Origin: Valencia hispanica
Lineage: Eukaryota > Chordata > Actinopteri > Cyprinodontiformes > Valenciidae
Assembly: GCA_963556495.2 (NCBI GenBank)
Contig: OY747712.1
Coordinates: 31,640,235 to 31,704,234 of the forward strand
Length of the DNA stretch: 64,000 nucleotides
Direction of reading: 5' to 3'
This document shows, one piece after another, positions 37,001 through 57,951 of this stretch (the first letter of the stretch is position 1; each line of letters starts with the position of its first letter). The notes under the pieces were generated by a model, which worked only from the letters and a program-made list of their open reading frames with translations, searched no databases and was not told the origin of the DNA. Both the position numbers and the translations under genes were made by a program.

Positions 37001-40000
37001 CCAAATATGTATATTTATTTATTATAAATATCAATACATATCAATATGTCATATCAATGTCAGTACAAATACAGCTGCCCTGTGACGGCCTCAGAGGTTG
37101 TCTAAGAGAATGTTGGGAGCAACAACACCATGAAGTCCAAAGAACACACCAGACAGGTCAGGGATAAAGTTATTGAGAAATTTAAAGCAGGCTTAGGCTA
37201 CAAAAAGATTTCCCAAGCCTTGAACATCCCACGGAGCACTGTTCAAGCGACCATTCAGAAATGGAAGGAGTATGGCACAACTGTAAACCTACCAAGACAA
37301 GGCCGTCCACCTAAACTCACAGGCCAAACAGGGGGAGTGCTGATCAGAAATGCAGCCAAGAGGCCCATGGTGACTCTGGATGAGCTGCAGAGATCTACAG
37401 CTCAGGTGGGGGAATCTGTCCATAGGACAACTATTAGTTGTGCACTGCACAAAGTTGCCCTTTATGGAAGAGTGGCAAGAAGAAAGCCATTGTTAAAGGA
37501 AAACCATAAGAAGTCCCGTTTGCAGTTTGCCACAAGTCATGTGGGGGACACAGCAAACATGTGGAAGAAGGTGCTCTGGTCAGATGAGACCAAAATGGAA
37601 CTTTTTGGCCAAAATGCAAAACGCTATGTGTGGCGGAAAACTAACACTGCACATCACTCTGAACACACCATCCCCAGGGAAGCTGGTCAGTTGATGGGAA
37701 GATGGACGGAGCCAAATACAGGACAATCTTGGAAGAAAACCTCTTGGAGTCTACAAAAGACTTGAGACTGGGGCGGAGGTTCACCTTCCAGCAGGACAAC
37801 GACCCTAAACATAAAGCCAGGGCAACAATGGAATGGTTTAAAACAAAACATATCCATGTGTTAGAATGGCCCAGTCAAAGTCCAGATCTAAATCCAATCG
37901 AGAATCTGTGGCAAGATCTGAAAACTGCTGTTCACAAACGCTGTCCATCTAATCTGACTGAGCTGGAGCTGTTTTGCAAAGAAGAATGGGCAAGAATTTC
38001 AGTCTCTAGATGTGCAAAGCTGGTAGAGACATACCCTAAAAGACTGGCAGCTGGAATTGCAGCAAAAGGTGGTTCTACAAAGTATTGACTCAGGGAGCTG
38101 AATAATTACGCACACCCCACTTTTCAGTTATTTATTTGTAAAAAATTTAGTGAATCATGTATGATTTTCGTTCCACTTCTCATGTGTACACCACTTTGTA
38201 TTGGTCTTTCACGTGGAATTCCAATAAAACTGATTCATGTTTGTGGCTGTAATGTGACAAAATGTGGAAAAGTTCAAGGGGGTCGAATACTTTTGCTAGC
38301 CACTGTATATATATACACACACATGTGAAATTGTGAAAAAATAAGCCTTATTTATTATGTATGCAGTATAAGTTTGTTAAATGTTACTTTTACACTTCAA
38401 TTTAAGGTTTAACTTCATATTTAACTGCTACTTTAGAACCTCATACCACATTTCTTTATATATTTACTTGGTAACTATGGTGTGTTGTTTATTCTTGAAT
38501 GAATTTATTCAATTTCTTATTTCATTTCAATTATGAGATGTGTAAGTAATAATTTTGATGTGTGTAGTATATTGTGACACTTTTGGCACTTCCTTCCAGG
38601 GTCACCGAAGAGAAAGCCTTTTCAGAGACAGAGAGCAGCTAGTGAAACCACAGATCACACCGATGAGGACTCCTCTCCTTTCCGAGATGACGCCTTTGAA
38701 TCTTTCCCACATATTCCCATCCAGACCAGCGGCCTACAGTCCCTCTCTGCAGAGTCTCTGCCTCATCCTGAAACAGCTCCTACATCCTCAGTCTTCCTCA
38801 GGAGGTATTTCTCTCCTTATATAACAACAATTTCAACAATGCCGTTTATGGAATCAGGTACTGACTGCATGTTCTTCTCCCATGCAGGCTAAAACTGGAG
38901 GTCATGGTGGAGGTAGGTGACAGCACCAGCACCAGGAGAGCTAAACTTTGTCTACCATCTGATCCCGCTCTGGGGCAGGCTGAGCCTACAGTCAATGGAA
39001 CCGGAGCGGAACAAGAAACAGTGTTCGGTCCAGCGACAAGATCCAAAGCAACAAGAAAAGAGTTGGAGTCTGCAGTAGATGATGACCTGTTAGGTACAGA
39101 ACAAGAAGCGAACATGCAGGACAGGTTTGAAGACTTGAGAAAAACTGAGGAAGAAAAAGCAGATGTTGGCACCGCTGATGTAACAATAAAGAATGATGCT
39201 GAGACAGATGAGGGAGACGAGGTGGCGTTGGGAGCCGTAGCCAGGAGAAGGACAGACTCAAGCTCATCGCTGTCTTTCCTGATCTGCCAAGAGAGCTCAG
39301 AGGCACCCCCGTCCCTCTACAGAGACATTTGGAGCTTGAGAGCCTCTCTGGAGCAATATGCCTCTTCAGATCAGAGCAGCACTGATCATGAGTCAGTCCG
39401 CAGTGACGCCGACAGCGTCTCATCCTTTGGTGGTGCAGGAGCTCGCTCTGGCCTGGAAACCTGCTTGTCGCAAGACCTGGATGATGAGCCTGAAGGAGAG
39501 GCGGAGGATCGAACCAGAGAGGCATCAGGGGGAGACGGTGAGAAGGGGAGCGTAGTTGGAGGAGAGGGGGAGGGAGGAAACAGGAAGCTGCTTCAAATGG
39601 ACAGTGGTTATGCCTCCATAGAAGCGCCATCCAGGGCCCCTGAAGATATGAGGTTGTTTGGAACTCCAGGGGCCCCTCGGGGGAAGACTGCATCTGAGAG
39701 GAGATTGTTTTTTACCAGCTCTGGGAGGAAAGGTTCAGTGTGCGAGAGCGTGGAGACCAAGTTGTTTCAGGAGAAGCTGGAGGATCAGATGGCCCTCAGC
39801 ACAGACACAGAGGACAAACTAAAGCAGAAACATCAGGGTGGTGGTCTTTCTCACACCCTTCAAGAGCCATATCATCTACTGAAATCCCTCCATCCTCAGA
39901 AGCCTCCAGAAACACAAACCCAGCTCATTTCTCCGCTGGTGAGCCCAACCCCACAGCCCCCAAGTCCACATCGATCCCGTCGCCGTGACTACAGCATAGA

Positions 40001-40730
40001 TGAGAAGACAGACGCTCTCTTCAACGAGTTCCTTCGTCACGATCCACGCTTTGATCAGCAGGACTCCCCTTTACGCTCCAGGCACAGATCCAGGGTTCAT
40101 CTCCGGAAGCAGTGGCAGAGACACAAGCAATACAGCGACCCGGGTTCGGCCTCCGGTGGAAGGTACTCACCGTCTTTGGAGAGGCAGAGGTTTACCCCGC
40201 TGAAGAGGGGTGACAGCGCGGGGTACCCGCTGGACACCAGGTACCACAGCACTCTCTCACGAATAGCAAGCGCCGCAGATGAAGAAGCCAGTGAGGTTGG
40301 GGCTTCTGAGGAGGCAGCTAAGGAGAGAGCAGAAGATCAGGTGGGAGAAGGAGCTGCAGGGAGCACGGTCAAAAAAAAATCCGATGGAGCAGACCCAACA
40401 AGAAGCGTCTCCGCAGAGTTGACTGGTGACACTGATGGCTGCAGAGCGTCCACGACCAAGGAGGCGGGAAGCAGGAGCAGCCAGCCTGTGAGCACTGTGA
40501 GAGCACAAATGAGCCACATGGACCCGAGAGTGGACAACATGAACAACAACAGCAGTCAGGCTATCCTATCAGAGGTTTCCCTGCAGGCACAGAGCAGCCT
40601 AACAGACAAGCTGGTGGCATCAGTGGACGAGAGACTCTACGGCGGACTGCGCAGGGCGGAGAAAGCCCGACAAGCAGGATCAGAGGTCATCCTGACGCAC
40701 ACTGCCTCACCTGGATCAAATCCTACATAA
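28014..40730 (+). CDS. cbarp: CBARP / Dos, Ca-channel beta-anchoring and regulatory protein (complete CDS)
   Basis: Coding exons 28014-28061, 32862-33013, 33173-33234, 33324-33486, 33572-33752, 33833-33970, 36427-36625, 38600-38804, 38888-40730 total 2991 nt (996 aa plus TAA), with every phase agreeing. Human CBARP is about 700 aa; the excess is mostly in the last exon. The protein has a short extracellular N-terminus with an N-S-T sequon (residue 14), one membrane span (about residues 30-54, Leu-rich with GGTLVLLSLLLLF) and then a Cys/His/Arg stop-transfer (CHRCC). A long disordered cytoplasmic tail carries conserved blocks: STGSTGRRVSFNE, YTLTEGDFHHLKKARLTHLH, FFSKLRRHASLEGAGPYF, SPKRKPFQRQRAASE, DIWSLRASLEQYASSDQSS, LLQMDSGYASIE, RRDYSIDEKTDALFNEFLRH. 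In mammals CBARP binds Cav-beta subunits and reduces channel activity (family knowledge). Confidence 0.94.
29036..30596 (+). mobile_element. Full-length Tc1-like transposon with about 200-bp inverted ends
   Basis: Bounded by caggtccttctcaaaaaatt and aattttttgagaaggacctg inside TA dinucleotides (29034-29035, 30597-30598). Extended inverted repeats run about 200 bp and hold an internal second copy of the motif (aaaaaattagcatatcatga, 29221-29240). 1561 bp. Transposase broken. Confidence 0.92.
29365..30319 (+). pseudogene. Tc1-like transposase, frameshifted, first catalytic Asp deleted
   Basis: N-terminus MGKTADLTAAQKAIIDTLKQ and HTH IGCSQSAVSRHL read well, then a frameshift near 29535. The frame continues with RGDRTLRKIVEKDRFQTLGD. 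Near 29770 the sequence jumps from QWSKV to CMSFGNQG, so the FSDES-type motif with the first catalytic Asp is missing. The rest (PQSVMVWGAMSAAGVGPLCF; FQHDLAPAHSAKTTGKW; SPDLNPIENLW; RRIEAVISAKGFPTKY, stop 30319) is intact with D-34-E spacing. Confidence 0.88.
30740..31135 (+). mobile_element. Tc1-like fragment
   Basis: Translates as NVQLFGHNGQRYGWREKGEA then CKPENIIPTL, the Tc1 segment after WSDETK, preceded by catggcctaaaggaccactcagtgaggaagaagcc (HGLKDHSVRKKP). Short and 3'-deleted. Confidence 0.65.
31136..32464. other. cbarp: cbarp intron, low-repeat stretch
   Basis: A stretch (about 31.2-32.4 kb) of mostly unique-looking sequence without ORFs, including ctcctcctcttcctcctccg and gcgagtgtttgcagcaaggagggaagg. 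Its lack of transposon motifs in a repeat-dense intron makes it a candidate for conserved non-coding DNA; unproven. Confidence 0.3.
32465..32843 (+). mobile_element. cbarp: Tc1-like remnant whose terminus abuts a cbarp acceptor
   Basis: Left remnant agtaatcacaccctttgaccattttagcattttgtcac (32477-). Right remnant aaacttgcaaaatcggtggcttctgaaacttttttgccccactata (32799-32843) matches the right end of the element at 1340-1389. Between them lies another repeat (gaggggtcaaactcatttttgttttgggcc). Confidence 0.62.
32862..33013 (+). CDS. cbarp: cbarp exon encoding the transmembrane segment
   Basis: Encodes QQDVPVSAGQVENYVLL, the membrane span GGTLVLLSLLLLF, then CHRCCLGGRRYSR; aligns with the NYVLLVVV...GGTLVVLS region of mammalian CBARP. 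Donor CCAG/GTAAGA. The acceptor could be CAG/CAACAG (used here) or, 6 nt later, CAACAG/GAT; both keep frame. The acceptor lies 18 nt from a Tc1 terminus. Confidence 0.88.
33173..33234 (+). CDS. cbarp: cbarp juxtamembrane exon
   Basis: A 62-nt exon (acceptor TTTCAG, donor CAAG/GTCAGA) encoding RASDDPEKTNTTYAEDSQPT; compare the EKTTTTY motif of mammalian CBARP. Confidence 0.85.
33324..33486 (+). CDS. cbarp: cbarp exon with SSTGRRVSFNE-type motif
   Basis: A 163-nt exon encoding the conserved block RFVSTGSTGRRVSFNESALY followed by EQDKNTQEKGRR. RRVSF resembles a basophilic-kinase site. Acceptor GCTCAG, donor GCAG/GTAACG. Confidence 0.92.
33572..33752 (+). CDS. cbarp: cbarp exon with YTLTEGDFHHLK motif
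   Basis: A 181-nt exon encoding YTLTEGDFHHLKKARLTHLH then LPP and ILTIMECDSTESS, nearly identical to mammalian CBARP (YTLTEGDFHHLKNARLTHLH). Acceptor CCCCAG, donor CCAG/GTAGCT. Confidence 0.93.
33833..33970 (+). CDS. cbarp: cbarp exon, variable linker
   Basis: A 138-nt phase 0-0 exon encoding PAERRVPDWMGQSLSGGLPG and a polar tail. Acceptor TTCCAG, donor ACA/GTGAGT. Conservation is weak, but the phases fit both neighbours. Confidence 0.8.
34449..34755 (-). mobile_element. Non-LTR retrotransposon ORF2 C-terminal fragment
   Basis: Minus-strand translation MVASAIFYDIVCWSSSLSTA, RKRLDELIRKATSVLGCPLD, then CMKERF-RSFFPAAVRLYN resembles the C-terminal end of reverse-transcriptase ORFs of fish LINEs (SFLPAAxRLYN motif). 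5'-truncated, in a cbarp intron. Confidence 0.6.
36427..36625 (+). CDS. cbarp: cbarp exon with FFSKLRRHASLEGAGPYF motif
   Basis: A 199-nt exon encoding TSVLHFFSKLRRHASLEGAG and PYFRRWKFDTSHRAVSLDAK; compare mammalian VLQFLTRLRRHASLDGASPYF. The acceptor is CTGTCAG. The donor AAAG/GTTGGG is weak after the GT, but the join to the next exon (DAK-GSPKRKPFQRQ) recreates the mammalian sequence, so it is accepted. Confidence 0.9.
37056..38305 (+). mobile_element. Tc1-like transposon copy B, 5'-truncated
   Basis: Same family as copy A (3.1-5.0 kb). The left inverted repeat is absent, starting at about 37056 (aatgtcagtacaaatacagc). The right repeat is complete to ccactg (38305). Lies in the cbarp intron between exons ending 36625 and starting 38600. 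Confidence 0.88.
37130..38088 (+). pseudogene. Tc1-like transposase with internal deletion and frameshift
   Basis: The first frame (37130-) carries MKSKEHTRQVRDKVIEKFKA, HTH, GRPPKLT, WSDETK and HSEHTIP, then loses the block corresponding to [21 protein letters not shown] in copy A and shifts frame near 37676. The second frame carries FQQDNDPKHKARATMEWF and SPDLNPIENLWQDL with correct D-34-E spacing, ending GGSTKY (38088). Confidence 0.88.
38600..38804 (+). CDS. cbarp: cbarp exon with SPKRKPFQRQRAASE motif
   Basis: A 205-nt exon encoding GSPKRKPFQRQRAASETTDH and an acidic/Ser-rich stretch ending SSVFLRR. Mammalian CBARP has SPKRHHFQRQRAASES here. Acceptor TTCCAG, donor GGAG/GTATTT. Confidence 0.9.
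38888..40730 (+). CDS. cbarp: cbarp last coding exon, large disordered tail
   Basis: An 1843-nt terminal exon (acceptor ATGCAG) encoding about 614 residues, acidic and Ser/Arg-rich. Conserved islands: LYRDIWSLRASLEQYASSDQ, HESVRSDADSVSSF, RKLLQMDSGYASIE, RRDYSIDEKTDALFNEFLRH, HLRKQWQRHKQYSDPGSAS, and LVASVDERLYGGLRRAEKAR near the end. TAA stop at 40728-40730. The islands match mammalian CBARP; the acidic spacers between them are longer here. Confidence 0.93.
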
Positions 40731-41149
40731 TAAACGGCCATCATATTTATCATAAAACCACAAGTCAGACATCATGTGTTAGACACAGTATCAAACATCT
40801 CTAGCAGCATTACCCTCCAGCTTGTCCATTCACACCTGAACTGCCACTGTGAAGTCCGTCTTTCAGTCATCAGAATACCCGTCGCAGACATTCAAAGATG
40901 TACACACATCTTTAGAAAACATAATTTCCTTCTGACTTACCTGTGACTTTTCAGCATGCTATTACAAGTCCAAGCTATGTGTCTGTGAATAATGAACAGT
41001 TTCAACTTCAACGAGCACTTTGATGGGATGATTGCTACAGCTGGTGTTTGTCAGCCATTTATCTCATTTCCCTTTCCTCCTCAAGTGTCCTTGTTCGTCT
41101 CTGCTGTCATCAGGGTGAATGGTTGTGTGAAAGCGATCCATTCCACATA

Positions 41150-42110
41150 TAGTGATACGGGGCTCTGCGAATGTCTTCACACCCCATGGGATTTTACACT
41201 TACAACCACAAAATTCTGTGGGTGAAATTTTATGCAATAGACAAACATGAAGTAGTGCAAAAGTATACATTATTTAAAAGATACTGGCTTTTGAAAAGTC
41301 ATACAAATAAAAATATCAAAAAAATCGTAGCGTGCACTTTTGTTCATCCCCCCACACCCCCTTAAATGAGAAATTCCGGGATCCAGGCGGTGATTCGGCT
41401 CACCCCCAAATTCTAACCACATATTCCTGGTCCCAATGCAGACATTTCCGGAAAATGTTATCAAAATCCACCAATAATTTTTTGAGTTGCGTTGCTAACC
41501 AACAGAAAAACAAATCCTGTTGAAAAAATAACCTACTTGGCCGAGGTAACCAGAGAGAGCAAATATATGATCAATTTTCACTTCTTGCCACAGACTCTAA
41601 AGTGGATTTAGATCTGGGCTTTGACTAGGCCATGAGGTTCTAGCTGTATGTTTAGGTTTATTGTCCTGCAGCCTTTGACAGGATTTCGTCCAGGATTGCC
41701 CTGTATTTAGCTCCATCTGACCTTCTGATCAGCTTCTCTATCTTTGCTGAAATAAAGTCCTCACATCATGATGTCACTTGAGTAAAGTGGTGTGCAGTGT
41801 CACTTTTCTGTCAAACAGCAATTTACATGTAGGCCAACAAGTTCAGTTTCGATCTACAAAGCTTTATCACAGATCTCTGTGTGGTTTCTAGATGCCGTTT
41901 GTTCTCTGAAGGCAATTGTTTGTGCTGGAATTTATTTAGAGGTGTTGAAGTTGGCTGAAAACTGCATAGCGGCTTTTAGATTTTTTTCTTTCATTTAACA
42001 ATTATGCACTATTTTGTGTCAGTCTATCACATAAAATATCCATATAAATGTAACTGTGGTTGTGAAGTAAAAATAAGTGGTATGAATGCTTTTGCAAAGC
42101 ACTGTGTAAA
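41150..42110 (-). mobile_element. Tc1-like relic
   Basis: Antisense Tc1 marks: terminal repeat (gcgaatgtcttcacaccccatggg), ggatttagatctgggctttgactagg, ggatttcgtccaggattgccctgtatttagctcc, tgtgtcagtctatcacataaaat, and the right end near gcttttgcaaagcactgtg. An unrelated block (about 41330-41560) interrupts it. Confidence 0.68.
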
Positions 42111-44352
42111 AAAAAAAAAAAAAACTAACATGTTTACAGCTGCCCTCTCTTTCATGAACTTTTTATCTGCCAGTCTAAAGATAGAATTCTAAAACCAGAT
42201 GGAAAGTAGAAGATGCAATCAAATAAAAAAATGTGTGCATTTTGCATTTGCCACATATATCTAATTTGTTTTTGTTTGTCGTCATCAGTTCTTGTTGTGT
42301 AGCATGACTGAGGAGATGGTATGCAGGCGTGGGCTTTAGTGGAGCTGGAACTCTTCTGAGGGAAGACTGACGGATGATGCTTAAAATGAGTGACACAGAA
42401 GCCTCTCAGGCTTTTAAACAGATTGCTCATGGAGTTCAGGCTGTGACGTAATGAAAGTAATCAGAGGAGGCACTGACTGTCTCTGAGGGAAAATAAAATG
42501 ATTAACACACTGTGTATGTCCAAGTAAAAACATGTGAATACTGTTTTCTCCTGAAAACAAATCCCCAGAGTCTGATAGTTCTTTGTTTTGGATTTGATTG
42601 TTCCAAAACCTGCAGAAACTCCCAAGAAATGCCTAAAAACATAAAAAGATCAAGAACTCTAATAGTTAAGCCATGGACACAGGACAGGTATCGCTCAAGA
42701 GCGACGACTAATATTGTTTATTTCTATTGCGTCAAACAAGTGTAACCTAACTGCTGCTGTTACTCAAGTGTGTGTGGACATGGTGCTGAGAAAGATGGAG
42801 AAAAAGAGTGAGAACTGAGAGAGAATTGTATTGAAAGATGAAAAAATACATTTTTGATTATTCTAACAGATTTTTATGGCCGTTCACATCTGTTAAAGAG
42901 TGGCAACTAAATTATATCATTCTTTAAAACTGAATCAGAAAAAAAAACAAGACTGGAAATGTTTCTTTTGTTTAAACAAGCATTCTAAGAGCTATAAACC
43001 TGCCTCTCCGCTTCCCTAAATCAGAATCATCTTTATACTGAGAACTACTGCTTGCTACGTTAATAAATCTAGTACAAAAACCTCTCAAACAGCTTCCTTT
43101 TTTGTATAAATCAATGTTTCCTGATGTAGTTTTTTTTTTTTACAAATTAGAAAAAAGGTCAATTTTACTTGTGCTAGAAAATGTAAACATGTTTTACAAT
43201 GCAAGATTTTTGTAATGACATGATAATTCAGCTGAAAGCTTGTAATTATTGTGAATGTACATTTAACTGGAAAACCAAATAAGAATACAAAACGAAGATC
43301 CAATAACCTGGTTGCACAAGTCTGCAAACTCTTACACTTATACTCTGCTGAAGCAGCCTTTGGTTAATTTTCACGCCATTAACTATTTAGAATCCAGTTT
43401 ACCTGAAATAAAGTTAAGATATGTTACTAGGGTTTTACTATATTTACTTATGTGGAATCTTTAGCTAATGCCATCATTTTGCTTCAAAAGAATCTAATTG
43501 TTCAAAAGTATTAGCCTGGATAAGAATACAAATAATTGTTCACAGCATTAAATATGCACCATGGAACAGTGAAAACAATAGAGATTATATGGGACTGGAA
43601 CTACAGTTGTAGTCAGGACCGTCAACAGAGGTGAGACCGAGACAAAACCTAGAGCAAAGGGGAGGGATACCATTGACACACCGGTACTAAATTAGACAAA
43701 CCAGAATACTCTGAAGACCACACTGGTCCAGCAAAACATTACTAGATTTAGCATTAGCTGCAAGCAGAATTAGGTGGAAATCATTTAGCGTACTTTCAGA
43801 CGTTAAAACGTCCATATATTTTCACCTTCCTCTTCTCATCCTTGGCACGTTGGGACACAGCTGGTGCACTGAAAGTAAAAAAGACTTACTGGTTGGATTT
43901 GAATGCAGCCAGGAGTTTCATGGAATATTTGACCAAAATTGATGAAGAGGAGACAGAATCTGGTCATGGAGGGTGTTAAGAGCAACACTGAAGAGGCTGC
44001 AGGAAATTCTCCAAAACACAATTTGTGTTCTACAGGTGAGAGAACGCCCCTGCGTTCTCCATGTGTCTGGATTGAGGAGTAGCATTGCAATACGAGAAGC
44101 CGGTTTTCCTTTACATGTGAAATCCAGGCCTGACTTTCATCTAAAACCCTAAAGTTTTGGAAGTCCAAGACAAAATCTGAAAGAAAATGTTAGTGGGTTA
44201 TCTAGGCAAGAGGGGCCCTCACAATCTGATCGATCTGGAGAGCAATCAAAACAAAATACGGTTTTTAAAGCATTTTAGTGTGTGTATATATGTGCAACTG
44301 TGTTATTTCAGCTCCTTCATTTTTTACTTTATTCCATAATTTGACACATTAA

Positions 44353-44504
44353 AGGGGGACTTTTTAAAATTGATTTAGTATGATCTTTTATCACAAAACC
44401 CTGCCATGTTAAACAGTAGTGTACATTGTTTACGTGCAGGTAAAGCCAACAGGTTTAAAGCATTTTCTATCACCTGAACTCATGGAAATGCACTAATTGT
44501 CCCT
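44353..44504. mobile_element. Small TTAA-flanked inverted-repeat element
   Basis: 152 bp between TTAA 44349-44352 and TTAA 44505-44508, with imperfect inverted ends agggggac and, reverse-complemented, agggacaa. A short, low-complexity terminus makes this less certain than the larger TTAA elements. Confidence 0.45.
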
Positions 44505-45577
44505 TTAAATTACAGTTTCCAAAATTAAGAAAACCTGGTTTCAAGCTCAATATTTACCATGGTGTTGCGTCTATTGACCTGTGCAGCTCAGCCATTAGCC
44601 TGTTATATGGACAGTAGTTGCACACTTACTCCTACACTGAGATCCTGTGTGCAACTACCAGACAAACCATGGCTTTTTCATCCTTATTGCTCAATCTGTT
44701 ATTGTAAAAATAAGTTAAGAGTTCTTGACAAGAATCAAGCCTTTGTGTTACAAACTGAAGCAAACAAATTAAAATGAAACTCCTTATTTCCTTACTATTG
44801 CGTCTCATTTGAGCTTGTGTGTTAGACGAGTCTCCAAACTGCACAATCATACCCATGAGAACAGAAAAATGACACGTATCCTCACATACCAACCACTGTG
44901 CTGAAATGTTCATCTTCCTAACACAAGGCCTCTCCATCCTCCCTGCACCCTTCCTCCATCTCCGGCTGGAAGCTCAGTGTTGACCTTGCTGACGTGGAAA
45001 GCGCCGCTCTACCTCCTCCCCTCACAGTCGTGACTCACCTGCTGATCTATTCCCAGTCAGGAGCTCATGATGCGCAAGAGCGGGACAGGGCTCCTGTGGA
45101 TGTGATTGGCACAAAAAAAAGCACCTACAGAAAAAAAATGAGTCAACTGGGCAATGTTCAGGCCTGACTGCCTTCAACTGGGCAGCATCTGCATTGACAA
45201 ATGCTAACTACAGATGTGGTTAATTTTCATTGTACGATTTACAGACATTTAAATTAAATGTATAAACCCGGCCCAATTTGCTTTCAATTACATTTTTGCC
45301 ACTTTATGCTTTTCACTATAAGTATTTTACTTTTAATTGATTTTCATACATTGACTTCAGGCCGAGAAAGAATAAACCTCAACGGAAGGTTGCTGGTTTG
45401 CAGTTCAGAGTTCAGTAGAGATACATCAATCACCCAGAGATTTTATCTTAATTTGAGCCTTCTTACTAATTAAATGTAGCAAAAATAACCTTCCAAAATC
45501 TTCATTCTATAAACACTTCAAACAGGATGTTCTTGACATGTTTCTCTAGGGTACTAAAAATCTAAAAGTTTAGAGCA

Positions 45578-45955
45578 GGGGTCAGCAACCTTTTCACCCC
45601 ATAGAGCCATTTTTAGTTGTTTTTTTCCCCCTACAAGAAACAATATTTTAGAGCTTTTTACATATACACACTATGTAAATATGTTAACATCGCAAAATAA
45701 AAAAAATCTAAAATTGTTGAACAAGATAGAACATCAAACCTTGATAAAATGGAGGTCAGGAAACACTTCAAGTCCCTTCCATGTAAACAGAAATTGATGG
45801 GAAAACTCTATAGCCTACCTAAAAACAGTATTTAAAGAGGGCTGGGGAAAGAACCCCATTAGAAGCATTCTTTCTAATTTCTTGGGTAAAGCTAGAGAGC
45901 CACTATAGATGGGCTAAAAAGCCAAATGTGGCAACAGAGTTACAGGAAAAAAAAA
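45578..45955. mobile_element. hAT-like MITE fragment
   Basis: Contains ggggtcagcaaccttttcaccccatagagccattttt and, later, gagagccactatagatgggctaaaaagccaaatgtggc, motifs of a widespread fish non-autonomous hAT family. Ends are degraded and no target duplication was found. Confidence 0.45.
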
Positions 45956-47837
45956 CCCTGCATAAACGGTGATAATTCCTCTATTTCTGTTGAACTCAAA
46001 ATTAATACCTCCAGCCAAACACTGCAGCAAATGTTACTCCTGTTATATTATTTACAAAACAAGCTTAAAAACTGCAGGACAGACGCAAGAAAATGACTAA
46101 AATCCCGATCGGTGCTTTGCTATTAATTAATCTATCTGCCTAATTTCAGTCTGTGGCTGGTTGCTTAATAGATGTACTTGGCAGATTGCCTACTGTAGTT
46201 TAATTAGCATAATAGTCTTTCGTTTCCAAACAACTAAATTTATCTTCCCTGTAAGCCACTGAAAAAGGCTCCTCCTTTTAGCCAGCTGGCTAAAAATAAA
46301 ATAAAAACTTTAAACCACCAGATGGATAAGGGATAATTTCTTTACAGATTTGAAACCATCTTTTAAAACCTAGTTGTGGTCTAATAGTGTAACGAGGAAT
46401 ACAATAATACAAGCTAATGACAACAACTGAGGTGTTTTGTGTAAAAATTGAGCAAAACAGACTGTTTGGGACAACTTCTTTATAAATTATAATAATTAAA
46501 AAATAAAATAAAATAAAAAAAATCACTGGAAAAATAAAATTTAACCCTAAATTAAGATTTCCCAATAATGAAAGTCAGCATCTCCAAAAACCAATTATCT
46601 TCCCTTTCATTCAGCTCTATACTGCATGCAGTTTGTCTGTTGTCTTGCTATTATGATTACTCAGAAAGTAGATTTAAATACAGAATTATCCATAGATTTG
46701 CCTTTTTTCCCCACTTTAATATTTTACACATCACAATGTGTATTAAAAACGGCCATCAGGGTTCAGTAAAAACAAAGGTAGTCGAAGAAACAGAAGTTGG
46801 GCATGGAAGGGAGGGGTGACTGTGTCTGAAAGGTCCGGTGCAATACTTGGCCATCTGATGAGGATGACAGAACGAGGTGGGGAGGGAGACAGTGGGAAAT
46901 AACCAGAACCGGATGACATGAGTTAAAAGGAGGCAAAAATGTTGGGAGAAAATAAACATCTTCACAGCAAGTGCCTCAGTCTCAGAGCAAACAGAACTTT
47001 TCATGCCGTCCTTCTCCTCCCGGTCATATTCTCCCCCCCATACACTAGAAAGGCTATGCAGGCCAGCGATCCAGGGAGGTGTGGGGACGTCAATGTCAGC
47101 AGGTTTCATTCCCAGCCATGAGGACTCCAGACAAAGGACGAAGACAGATCGACCTGAGAGAGAGAGTGAGAGAGAGAACGTAACAGATGCCTGTATGACT
47201 GAATTTTTACAAGACCATAAACTACTTCATAGTGTTGAAACGGAAAGAGTCAACCCACAGGGTGAGAAAGACACAAACATCCCACAACCCGCTTTATCTA
47301 ATTCAGGATGAGTCATAGCTCGAACAAATTAATACACAGCATCTCTTCTGCGCTGCACGCATGACAAACAGCCTCGCTCTGTGAGAGCTTTGGATGTGTG
47401 CAAGAAAGAAAGAGAAGCTGTGGGAGGTAACTGGAAAAAGAAGACATAACCTGTTCGAAATTTTGTAAAATGCTTGAAACAAAGACATGTCCTACTTTGT
47501 TTGAACAAGGAGCCATAACAACCAGTGGAAATTATATTTGACAGCAAAGTCTAGAGGTGTTTTTGTGGCATGAAAAAGAAAAAAAGAAGTGCTCTTGTAA
47601 ATGCCAGGGAGTTGGTGATGATTCAGAGAGCTGCGAGCTGAATACCAACACGATCTCTCAAGCCGTTTTCCTTCTCCGCTCTTAAACATGTTCCTTACTA
47701 CCGTTGGTGTTTTTTAGAGGACTGTTTTTTATGAGGAATAAAACACAATATACTAAAGATCCAGACAGAGGTACAGCTTCTAAGGGGGTGGTCACTTACC
47801 AGATGGGCTGCTGTTGTGGGAGCGGATCAGTGGGCTG

Positions 47838-57951
<10,114 letters not shown>

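Larger units (their letters stand above)
40731..47837. other. cbarp-stk11 tail-to-tail spacer and 3' UTRs
   Basis: cbarp (plus) and stk11 (minus) converge here, so both 3' UTRs must fall in this interval; their ends cannot be fixed. Transposon remnants are listed separately. 42.1-44.3 and 45.96-47.8 kb show no convincing ORF. 47.1-47.2 kb has a GAGA run (gagagagagtgagagagaga). Confidence 0.5.

Noticed and set aside
43836..44168. 110-codon minus-strand ORF
   Set aside because: No recognisable domain, no splice context, compositionally like the surrounding repeats; possibly part of an unnamed repeat.
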